Assembly: GCF_014636935.1 (NCBI RefSeq)
Contig: NZ_BMES01000001.1
Location: forward strand, 1,803,782-1,867,781
Direction: 5' to 3'
DNA: 64,000 bases
From: Alsobacter metallidurans
GTDB taxonomy: Bacteria; Pseudomonadota; Alphaproteobacteria; Rhizobiales; Beijerinckiaceae
This document shows positions 25,422-32,038 of this stretch, piece after piece. The position numbers were made by a program, and so were the translations under genes. A model generated the notes under the pieces. That model was not told the DNA's origin and did no database searches. It worked only from the letters and a program-made list of their open reading frames with translations. Every line of letters begins with the position of its first letter. Positions within the stretch are counted from its first letter, which is position 1.

Positions 25422-26243
25422 TCACGCCGCGCGAGGCGGGTAGACTTCGTGGATCACGTCGTCGATCCAAAGCGTCTCGAGCGTTTCGAGCCTCCGAACT
25501 TCGGCCGTGAAGGACGCGCCGTCGAAGGTGTAGAGGACCGCGCCGAGTTCGCGGCTCCCAGGCATCTCCGGCTGCAGGTCAGGTCCGACGACAAAGCTCG
25601 AGGAGGGTCCCCAGATGTATCGTGCGCCGTCCACCACCTGGTCGTGCGCCCTGTGCAGATGGCCGCTGGCGACCATCGCCACGTCGTAGCGTCGGATCAG
25701 GTCGATGAGGTGGGCCCGCGGCTCCGGGGTGACACTCCAGTATCCCTGGTCGCCTTCGCACGGCTTGTAAACGAAGAGAGGCCGGTGCGTGAAGATCGCG
25801 AGCTTTCGGCCATTCGCCTCCGCCAGCTGGCGCTTGAGCCAGTCGAACTGGCGCTCCTCCTCCTGATGGCCGCTGCCCAACAGCATCGAGTCAAGGCCGA
25901 TCAGCCGCCAGTTCTCGAGATCGTGCGACCAGAAATCATCGCCGAAGTGCCTGCGCCAGCGCGCGAGGCGCTCGCCATTCACGGGTTGATGGGGGTGGTG
26001 GGCTTCGCCAACATCATGGTTGCCTGGCACGCTGAGCATAGGCGCGCCAAGATCGGCCATGATCTGCGCGCAGTGCCGCATGTCCTCTTCGTCATCGGCG
26101 CCATCGACCGTGATGTCGCCCGTGTGAATGACGAGGTCCGGAGCCTGGGCCTTCACCCACTCGCGAAGCGGCTCCCAGTTGCGTTCGAAATGCCGCTTGC
26201 TGGGGCTGAGATGCGTATCCGAGATCTGAAGGACACGATACAT
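25422..26243 (-). CDS. Calcineurin-like metallophosphoesterase
   Basis: A 273-residue phosphodiesterase-like protein with the metal-binding blocks QISDTHLSPSK, IHTGDITVDG, VPGNHDVGE, FTHRPLF and ASGHLHRAH. It has no signal peptide. It is the first gene of the sugar-importer operon, about 100 bp before the ATPase gene. The likely role is cytoplasmic cleavage of a phosphodiester delivered by the importer. It is related to, but clearly distinct from, the enzyme at 20088; the two may act on different bonds. Confidence 0.88.
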   Translation of the reverse strand: MYRVLQISDTHLSPSKRHFERNWEPLREWVKAQAPDLVIHTGDITVDGADDEEDMRHCAQIMADLGAPMLSVPGNHDVGEAHHPHQPVNGERLARWRRHFGDDFWSHDLENWRLIGLDSMLLGSGHQEEERQFDWLKRQLAEANGRKLAIFTHRPLFVYKPCEGDQGYWSVTPEPRAHLIDLIRRYDVAMVASGHLHRAHDQVVDGARYIWGPSSSFVVGPDLQPEMPGSRELGAVLYTFDGASFTAEVRRLETLETLWIDDVIHEVYPPRAA

Positions 26244-26741
26244 GTAAGTTCCTCCCGAGCCCTCCCGTCAGGGCGGCGGCGGCGCATTATGGGCCTGCGG
26301 CCCAGCGCTCTCTGAACAAACCATACAGATGAATGTTTGATGACACAATTGTATTTCAGCTACTCGTCGCCGGTCCAACGCGGGCGGCCATAAGCGGCGC
26401 GGCAAGTTCTCGCGGGAGTGCCGCACTCTCCACGTCGTCCGGCTGATAGGCGCTTACAGCCACGATCCGTATCGTGCCAACGATCCCAACAGGGACATTG
26501 TCGGCGTCGAGCTACGCAGCATCTAACGCGTGAGCTGGCGCCCAATCAAAGCCACGGCAGAGACACCGAGGGCATCACGGGACGTCGGGCGCGTCAGTGC
26601 ATCTCAACCAGATTGTCGGTTCAACGCGTCGCCCGCCTCGGGCCACGCTGCGCGGTGTGTTTCGTGCGGTCTATTACTCGCGATGATTCGTGAGGCTGGC
26701 GCTCAAGAAAAACGACCGCAAGCTTGGTTCTTCGAATTTGG
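26244..26741. other. About 500 bp with no supported gene, upstream regulatory region of the 26243 operon
   Basis: No open frame here has a ribosome site and a recognisable product. On the minus strand a short open stretch ending at 26355 reads like protein (NVPVGIVGTIRIVAV), but it is bounded by a stop codon upstream and has no start; it could be the decayed tail of a gene. The operator-like element at 26322-26358 lies at the left end of the region. Confidence 0.5.
26322..26358. promoter_or_regulatory. Candidate operator upstream of the sugar-importer operon
   Basis: The stretch AATGTTTGATGACACAATT (26332-26350) resembles the minus-strand element at 16742-16760 (AATGTATGACACAAATT). The shared core TGTGTCAT/ATGACACA recurs, and CATACAGAT (26322-26330) recalls the ATACA/CTGT words at the other sites. 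It lies about 80-115 bp before the start of the operon. Confidence 0.4.
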
Positions 26742-26770
26742 TTGCAAGTTTTTCGGATAGCGCCTATACA
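26742..26770 (+). promoter_or_regulatory. Promoter of the cold-shock gene
   Basis: TTGCAA (26742-26747), a 17-bp spacer and TATACA (26765-26770) make a near-consensus sigma-70 promoter. The transcript would carry a leader of about 138 bases before the ATG at 26915, as is usual for cold-shock mRNAs whose leader folds in a temperature-dependent way. Confidence 0.65.
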
Positions 26771-26914
26771 CGTGCATCGACTTTGGCCGGACAATCGGGC
26801 CGTTGCCCTTGGCATAGCCGGGCGCACGTTCAGACATTCTCCAAAATTCGACTATATGCGGCGGCGCTGACGCGCTTCTCGTCGTCGCGGACATTTGCGC
26901 AAAGGACTACTTCT

Positions 26915-27124
26915 ATGACGAACGGCACCGTGAAGTTCTACAACGACCAGAAGGGCTTCGGCTTCATCACCCCGGACGACGGCGGCAAGGACGTGTTCGT
27001 TCACGCCACCGCTCTCGAGCGCGCTGGCATGCGTGCGCTGGTTGAGGGTCAGAAGGTTTCCTTCGACACCGAGGCCGACCGCCGCAGCGGCAAGATCGCC
27101 GTCGGCAACATCGCCGCGGCCTGA
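26915..27124 (+). CDS. cspA: Cold-shock protein (CspA family)
   Basis: A 69-residue single OB-fold nucleic-acid-binding protein. Both RNA-binding motifs are present: [10 protein letters not shown] (RNP1) and DVFVHATAL (RNP2). The start follows AAAGGA. Such proteins melt RNA secondary structure after cold shift or act as general RNA chaperones. It stands alone, with its own promoter and terminator, and separates the sugar-phosphate region from the amino-acid region. A longer in-frame open stretch upstream has no support and is leader sequence. Confidence 0.95.
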   Translation: MTNGTVKFYNDQKGFGFITPDDGGKDVFVHATALERAGMRALVEGQKVSFDTEADRRSGKIAVGNIAAA

Positions 27125-27276
27125 ACTTTCAGACGCCGCCCGGCTGGCGAGCATGGCTCGCCGGCTCGGTCTGGCCCCGCGTGGGTCAGGCCGCCGTGGC
27201 GACGTTTGCTAACATCGCCGAGCCGTTCGTCCGACCATGGATGTACCGGCGCACAAACAGTTCGGTGAAGCGGATC

Positions 27277-27307
27277 GCCGCCTCGGGGCAACCCTTGGCG
27301 GCTTTTT
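27277..27307 (+). terminator. Rho-independent terminator of the cold-shock gene
   Basis: GCCGCC (27277-27282) pairs with GGCGGC (27297-27302), with an inner GGG-GCAA-CCC hairpin, followed by five T residues (27303-27307). It lies about 150 bp after the cspA stop on the plus strand. On the minus strand the hairpin lacks a T-run, so it serves cspA. Confidence 0.75.
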
Positions 27308-27386
27308 CGTGTGCATAGCCATGCCGTCCGGCGCGCCGCCCGAACAAGGTGGGCGGCCGCGCAAAGGTGCGCGACCAGCGAATTAT

Positions 27387-28679
27387 CTACGCGAGCCCAG
27401 CGTCGCTCATTCGATAAAAAGCCACCACGGCCGCCACATAGGCGCGGTTGAGTCCGTGGAACGGGATGGTCTTCACCGGCGTGACCGGGAAGGGCAGGGC
27501 CTTGCGGTCACCCGTCGCCAGATAGGCTGCAAGCGCCTTGCCCATGGTCGACTCAAGGCCGATCCCGCGCCCCTGGCAGCCAATGTTCACAATCATGCCG
27601 GGTTCGGGCTCGTGCAGATGTGGCAGGAAGTCCCGCGTGACCGCCACGCGCCCGCACCAGCGGAACTGGATGGGCGTGTCCTTCACGGCCGGGTATAGGC
27701 GCGCGATCACGCGTTCCAGATGCGCCCAGTCGCTCTTGTCGGTCGGCTCGCGGAACGGCCCGCGCCCGCCCATCAGCAGGCGACCCTCGTGGTCAAGCCG
27801 GAAATAGAGCAGCAGTTGGCGAGTGTCGGAGGTCACCTGCCCGTAGGGCAGGATGCTCTTGCGCAGGTTGTCCGACAGCGGCTCGGTCGCGACCTGGTAG
27901 GAATTGGGCGCGATCACCGTCTGCGCCAGCTTCGGGTAGTAGTCGCCCGTGTACCCATTGGTGCAGAGCGCCACCTTGCCGGCCGTGACGGTCGCGCCCT
28001 GCGCGGTTTTCACCTTCCACTTGCCGCCCTCCCGGGCGAGGCCCTGGACCGGGCTTTGCCCGTGCACGATGGCGCCAGCCTTTTGCGCCGCGCGGCACAA
28101 CTCGCGCGCATAGCTGAGCGGCTGAACCGCGCCGCCGCGCTTGTCGATCCATCCCGCGAGGTAAACGTCCGTGCCGAGGTGGTCAGTGGTGCGCGCCTTG
28201 TCGAGATACTCGGTCGGCGCGCCTAGCCGCGCCCATTCGGCCGAGCGCTTCTTGGCAGTTTCCACCATGGACGCCATGTGCGCGCCCTGGATCCAGCCAT
28301 TGCGCACATGCGGCACGTTCATGCCGTGCTTGGCGATGAGGTCGAACACCGTGTCGGCGGTGGAGCCCGCAAAGGCCGTGAGAGCCTTGCCAGCCTCTTC
28401 GCCGAACTTCGCGATCAGCTCGTTGGGGTCGTATTTCAGCCCGGGAATGACCTGGCCGCCATTGCGGCCTGAGCCGCCCCAGCCCGGCTCTCGCGCCTCC
28501 AGCACCACGCAGCTGACGCCGCGTTCGGCGAGGTGAAGGGCGGTGGACAGGCCGGCATAGCCGCCGCCCACGATCGCGACGTCGACCGCGACATCCTGGT
28601 CGAGCGGCGGGCAGTCCGGCGCCGGGACCGCGGTTGCATGCCAAAGGGATGGGTCGAGCGGAAAGGGTGGGGGATTCAT
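27387..28679 (-). CDS. FAD-dependent amine/amino-acid oxidoreductase (DAO family, PuuB-like)
   Basis: A 430-residue flavoprotein. Residues about 30-65 form the FAD-binding fold (VDVAIVGGGYAGLSTALHLA ending in VVLEARE), followed by the WGGSGRNGGQVIPGLKYDP segment typical of gamma-glutamylputrescine oxidase and related secondary-amine oxidases. The C-terminal QFRWCGRVAVTRDFLPHL and INIGCQGRGIGLESTMGKALA-like part completes the flavin site. It would oxidise a CH-NH bond, giving H2O2 or reducing an acceptor. It begins 7 bp after the importer ATPase and closes the operon, so its substrate is probably what that importer brings in. Polyamine derivative, sarcosine-like compound or opine are all possible. 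Confidence 0.88.
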   Translation of the reverse strand: MNPPPFPLDPSLWHATAVPAPDCPPLDQDVAVDVAIVGGGYAGLSTALHLAERGVSCVVLEAREPGWGGSGRNGGQVIPGLKYDPNELIAKFGEEAGKALTAFAGSTADTVFDLIAKHGMNVPHVRNGWIQGAHMASMVETAKKRSAEWARLGAPTEYLDKARTTDHLGTDVYLAGWIDKRGGAVQPLSYARELCRAAQKAGAIVHGQSPVQGLAREGGKWKVKTAQGATVTAGKVALCTNGYTGDYYPKLAQTVIAPNSYQVATEPLSDNLRKSILPYGQVTSDTRQLLLYFRLDHEGRLLMGGRGPFREPTDKSDWAHLERVIARLYPAVKDTPIQFRWCGRVAVTRDFLPHLHEPEPGMIVNIGCQGRGIGLESTMGKALAAYLATGDRKALPFPVTPVKTIPFHGLNRAYVAAVVAFYRMSDAGLA

Positions 28680-28686
28680 CGCGACC

Positions 28687-29418
28687 TCAGATCGGGTTCA
28701 GCACGCGGCGCAAAAAGTCCTGCGTGCGGGGGTGTTGGGGGTTGGTGAGAAGATCGCGGGCCGGGCCCTGCTCGACAATCACGCCGCCGTCGATAAACAG
28801 AACGCGGTCCGCGACCTCGCGGGCGAACGCCATCTCGTGCGTCACCACCACCATGGTCATGCCTTCCTCGGCGAGCGCGCGCATCACGGAGAGAACTTCG
28901 CCGACGAGCTCGGGGTCCAGGGCCGAGGTTGGCTCGTCAAACAGGATGGCGTGGGGTCGCATCGCCAGCGCGCGCGCGATCGCGACGCGTTGCTGCTGGC
29001 CGCCGGAGAGCTGCGGCGGGTGCGCGTTCTCCTTCTCGGCCAGTCCCACCCGGGCCAGGAGCTCCCGCCCATGCGCGATCGCGGCGTCGCGCGGCTCCTT
29101 CTTCACGAAGATCGGCCCCTCGATGACGTTCTCGAGCGCGGTGCGGTGCGGGAAGAGGTTGAATCGCTGGAACACCATCGAGACCCGCGTGCGGATGTCC
29201 ACGATGGAGCGTTGGGCGCGGTCGACCCGAATGCCCTCGACCAGGATGTCGCCCCGGTCATAGGTCTCCAGCCCGTTGATGCAGCGCAGGATGGTCGACT
29301 TGCCGGAGCCGGACGGGCCAATGATGCAGACGACCTCGCCCTTTTTCACCTCCGCCGACATGCCGCGAATGACGTGGTTGGGGCCGAAGCTCTTGTGGAC
29401 GTCGCGCAGCTCGATCAT
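28687..29418 (-). CDS. Polar amino-acid ABC transporter ATPase (GlnQ/HisP class)
   Basis: A 243-residue ATPase without an extra C-terminal domain. Walker A is [10 protein letters not shown] (about residues 34-42), then [10 protein letters not shown], signature [15 protein letters not shown], Walker [20 protein letters not shown] and switch His [13 protein letters not shown]. The start at 29418 overlaps the permease stop as ATGA. It powers uptake through the 29415-30071 permease. Confidence 0.93.
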   Translation of the reverse strand: MIELRDVHKSFGPNHVIRGMSAEVKKGEVVCIIGPSGSGKSTILRCINGLETYDRGDILVEGIRVDRAQRSIVDIRTRVSMVFQRFNLFPHRTALENVIEGPIFVKKEPRDAAIAHGRELLARVGLAEKENAHPPQLSGGQQQRVAIARALAMRPHAILFDEPTSALDPELVGEVLSVMRALAEEGMTMVVVTHEMAFAREVADRVLFIDGGVIVEQGPARDLLTNPQHPRTQDFLRRVLNPI

Positions 29419-30071
29419 CGCCGCGTCCCCATGTTCTTCTCCAGCCGGGCGACCAGAAGGATCAGCGGGATGCTCATCACGAGGTAGAGTACGGCGACCA
29501 GCGTGAACACGGTGGAGTTCTTGAAGGTCGAGGAAGCGATCAGCTTGCCCTGCAGGGCGAGCTCCGCGACCGTGATGGTGGACGCCTGCGAGCTGTCCTT
29601 CAGCATCATGATCATGATGTTTCCATAGGGCGGCAGCACGATCTTCACCGCCTGCGGCAGGATCACCCGGCGCATGGTCATGAACCACCCCATGCCGAGC
29701 GACTGCGCGGCCTCGACCTGGCCGTGGTCCACGGCCTCGATCCCGGCGCGGAAGTTCTCCGCCTGATAGGCCGAATACGCGATGCCGAGCCCGATGATGG
29801 CGGCGCTGACGGCCGACAGCGCGATGCCGAAGTCAGGCAGCACGAAGTAGATGTAAAACAGCTGCACGATGATCGGGATGCCGCGGATCACGTTGATCAC
29901 GGTCTTGGACGTGCGATCCAGCGCTTTCACGCCGGATACGCGCATCATGGCCCAGAGCAGGCCCAGCACGCTGGACAGCAGCAGCGACCCGAACGTGACC
30001 AGCAGCGTGTATTTCACGCCCAGCAGGAGAATGGGCAGGAACTCGATCGAGTCCTGGATAAAGCGTTGCAT
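29415..30071 (-). CDS. Polar amino-acid ABC transporter permease
   Basis: A 218-residue inner-membrane permease of the HisQM/GlnP class, with about five membrane segments and the family loop [25 protein letters not shown]. Only one permease gene is present, so it should act as a homodimer. It starts 72 bp after the binding-protein gene, across a hairpin, and overlaps the ATPase gene. Confidence 0.92.
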   Translation of the reverse strand: MQRFIQDSIEFLPILLLGVKYTLLVTFGSLLLSSVLGLLWAMMRVSGVKALDRTSKTVINVIRGIPIIVQLFYIYFVLPDFGIALSAVSAAIIGLGIAYSAYQAENFRAGIEAVDHGQVEAAQSLGMGWFMTMRRVILPQAVKIVLPPYGNIMIMMLKDSSQASTITVAELALQGKLIASSTFKNSTVFTLVAVLYLVMSIPLILLVARLEKNMGTRR

Positions 30072-30099
30072 CTTTGACTCGGCTCAGGCGAAGCGGCGC

Positions 30100-30125
30100 G
30101 TCCCGGACGCCGCCGCGCCCGGGAC
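30100..30125 (-). terminator. Hairpin between the binding-protein and permease genes
   Basis: GTCCCGG (30100-30106) pairs with CCGGGAC (30119-30125). No T-run follows, so it is probably an mRNA-stabilising or partial-stop structure that raises binding-protein output over the permease, as at 20967-21002. Confidence 0.45.
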
Positions 30126-30143
30126 AAGGGGTGAGAGAGCGCC

Positions 30144-30899
30144 TTATTCCTGGCCCCACTTGGCGAGGATCTTCTTGACCGTGCCATCGGCCTGGAGCTT
30201 GGCCAGCGCGGCGTCGATCTTCTTCAGGAGCTCGGCGTCGCCCTTGCGCACGCCGATGCCGACCGAGCCCACGATGGTGGACTTGTAGTTCTTGGCCAGG
30301 CGAACCTCGGGGAAGTTTCCGAGCTGGAGGTTGTAGGCCACGATCGGCAGGTCGGCGAAGCCGGCCTTGATCCGGCCCGCGTTCACGTCGCGCATGATGT
30401 CCGGGATGGTGTCGTAGATCTTTACGTCGGCGAAGAGGCCGCTCTTCTTCAGCGGCTCCACATAGGCGGTGCCGACCTGCGCGCCCACCGTCTCGCCCTT
30501 GAGGTCCTCGAGCTTCGTGTAGTCCTTCGCATCCGTGCGGGCCACCATCAGGCCCTCGCCATAGGTGTAGACCGGCGCGGAGAAATCGACGGCCTCCTTG
30601 CGGGCCGGCGTTATGTACATGGCGGCCGCGATGATATCGATCTTGTTGGCCTGCACGCCCGCGATCAGCGTCGAGAACTGCATCGGCTCGATCGTCACCC
30701 CGAAGCCGGCTTCCTTGCCGACCGCCGTGATCAGGTCGACCATGATGCCCTGGATGGTGTTAGTCTTGGTGTCCAGGAAGGTGAACGGCACGCCGGTCGG
30801 GGTGGAGCCGACCTTCAGGGTCTGCTGCGCCGAGGCGGGCAGGGCGCCCAGAAGAAGTGCGGCCGCCGCAATGCCGGTGACAATACGCTTGATGCTCAT
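30144..30899 (-). CDS. Polar amino-acid ABC transporter binding protein
   Basis: A 251-residue periplasmic protein of the HisJ/GlnH family. The start at 30899 follows AGGGG; the signal peptide ends at ASA (residue 24). The mature protein has the usual start LKVGSTPTGVPFTFLD and the ligand-region word AAAMYITPARKEAVDFSAP. The Asp of GIMVDLI is in the position that usually binds the amino group. Clear amino-acid specificity cannot be read. It precedes its permease and ATPase and lies behind the D-2-hydroxyacid dehydrogenase. Confidence 0.92.
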   Translation of the reverse strand: MSIKRIVTGIAAAALLLGALPASAQQTLKVGSTPTGVPFTFLDTKTNTIQGIMVDLITAVGKEAGFGVTIEPMQFSTLIAGVQANKIDIIAAAMYITPARKEAVDFSAPVYTYGEGLMVARTDAKDYTKLEDLKGETVGAQVGTAYVEPLKKSGLFADVKIYDTIPDIMRDVNAGRIKAGFADLPIVAYNLQLGNFPEVRLAKNYKSTIVGSVGIGVRKGDAELLKKIDAALAKLQADGTVKKILAKWGQE

Positions 30900-30944
30900 G
30901 ATGAGGCCCCTGGGTTGTGCGACGTTCGGGTCGCTTCCGGATGA

Positions 30945-30967
30945 TTGCATTTTCGATACGCAAAATG
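30945..30967. promoter_or_regulatory. Candidate operator upstream of the amino-acid binding-protein gene
   Basis: GCATTTTCGATACGCAAAATG is a near-perfect inverted repeat with CATTTT/AAAATG arms (30946-30966). It lies about 47 bp before the start of the binding-protein gene, in a region relatively rich in A+T for this genome. It could be an operator for an Lrp- or GntR-type regulator; none is encoded next to it. Confidence 0.35.
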
Positions 30968-31018
30968 TCGCACGTCCAGAGCGCCCGCAAAACCGAAAAG
31001 CTCAGTTTTCCGTGGAGT

Positions 31019-31942
31019 TTATACACTTCCTAAGCGGAGCCGCTCGGCCGCCACGATGGCGAGCGCGGCCGCCAGCAACCGCTGCGTCGCCTCGCGGGTC
31101 TTGTAGGCCGCGTGCGAGGTGAGCGTGACGTTCGGCAGCGCCGTAAGGGGATGACCATTGGGAAGCGGCTCCGTGTCGAAGACGTCCAGCCCCGCATGGC
31201 GCAGATGACCGGAGCGGAGCGCCTCGACGAGCGCGGCCTCGTCCACCAAGCCGCCGCGCGCCGTGTTGACCAGGACGGAGCCCGGCTTCATGCGCGTCAG
31301 CCGCCCGGCGCTGAGAAAGCCGCGCGTTTCCGGCGTCAGCGCGAGATGCAGCGAGACCACGTCTGAGGTTGCGAGCAGCTCATCCAGCCCGACCGCCGCG
31401 CAGGGCAGCGCCGGATCCACGCCGCCGCGGCTCCAGGCGACGACGTTCATCCCGAACCCGGCCGCGATGCGCACCATCTCGCGGCCGACGCCGCCGAGCC
31501 CGATCACGCCCAGCGTCTTGCCGCCGAGCTCAACGCCCTCGGCGGCCGACCACACGCCGGCGCGCACCTGCCGGTCCATCGCGGCCACGTCCCGGGCGGC
31601 CGCCATCACGAGCGCGAACGCGTGCTCCGCGATGGCGCGGTCGCCATAGTTGACGATGCGATGCACCGCCACGCCGTTCCGCTCGGCCGCCGCCATGTCG
31701 ATGTAGCTGCTCGGCCCGCTGCCCAGAAACACGATCGAGCGCAATCTCGGCGCCCCGGCGAGAAGCTCGGCGTCCATCGTGGTGTGCCCGTTGATCGCCA
31801 CCTCGGCGTCCGCCAGCATGGCGGCCAGCTGCGCCCTGTCGGGATCGCCGACGAACACGTCAATCTGCGCCGCGGCCTCGGGATGAGCTGCGAGCAGTTC
31901 CTGCATCAGCGCCGTGCAGTCAATGTAGCGAACCGTGGTCAT
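31019..31942 (-). CDS. D-isomer-specific 2-hydroxyacid dehydrogenase
   Basis: A 307-residue NAD-dependent enzyme. The coenzyme fold GVIGLGGVGREM lies near residue 145. Catalytic residues are in their usual places: Arg in NTARGGLVDEAAL, Glu in LDVFDTEPLP and His in LTSHAAYKT. It interconverts a 2-keto acid and a D-2-hydroxy acid. It lies between the flavin reductase gene and the amino-acid importer and could reduce the 2-keto acid left after an amine is removed from the imported compound. Phosphoglycerate dehydrogenase is excluded by size and lack of a regulatory domain. Confidence 0.9.
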   Translation of the reverse strand: MTTVRYIDCTALMQELLAAHPEAAAQIDVFVGDPDRAQLAAMLADAEVAINGHTTMDAELLAGAPRLRSIVFLGSGPSSYIDMAAAERNGVAVHRIVNYGDRAIAEHAFALVMAAARDVAAMDRQVRAGVWSAAEGVELGGKTLGVIGLGGVGREMVRIAAGFGMNVVAWSRGGVDPALPCAAVGLDELLATSDVVSLHLALTPETRGFLSAGRLTRMKPGSVLVNTARGGLVDEAALVEALRSGHLRHAGLDVFDTEPLPNGHPLTALPNVTLTSHAAYKTREATQRLLAAALAIVAAERLRLGSV

Positions 31943-31985
31943 CTGCCTTTGCCTTCAACGCGTGCGCGACGGAGCGAAGCGACCC

Positions 31986-32010
31986 CACCCTCCCCCTCAA
32001 GGGGAGGGTG
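31986..32010. repeat. GC-rich intergenic palindrome
   Basis: CACCCTCCCC-CTCAA-GGGGAGGGTG: a perfect 10-bp inverted repeat with a 5-base loop, between two operon genes. Elements of this kind, with similar GGGGAGGG arms, are scattered through many Hyphomicrobiales genomes as short palindromic repeats. It may act as an mRNA processing or attenuation hairpin here. Confidence 0.65.
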
Positions 32011-32038
32011 AAGATGCTGCGCCTCATCCTCGGCTCCC

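Noticed and set aside
27125-27276. Possible small gene between cspA and its terminator
   Set aside because: No frame with ribosome site and sensible protein; a GGCGAGC/GCTCGCC hairpin there is more likely part of the 3' untranslated region.
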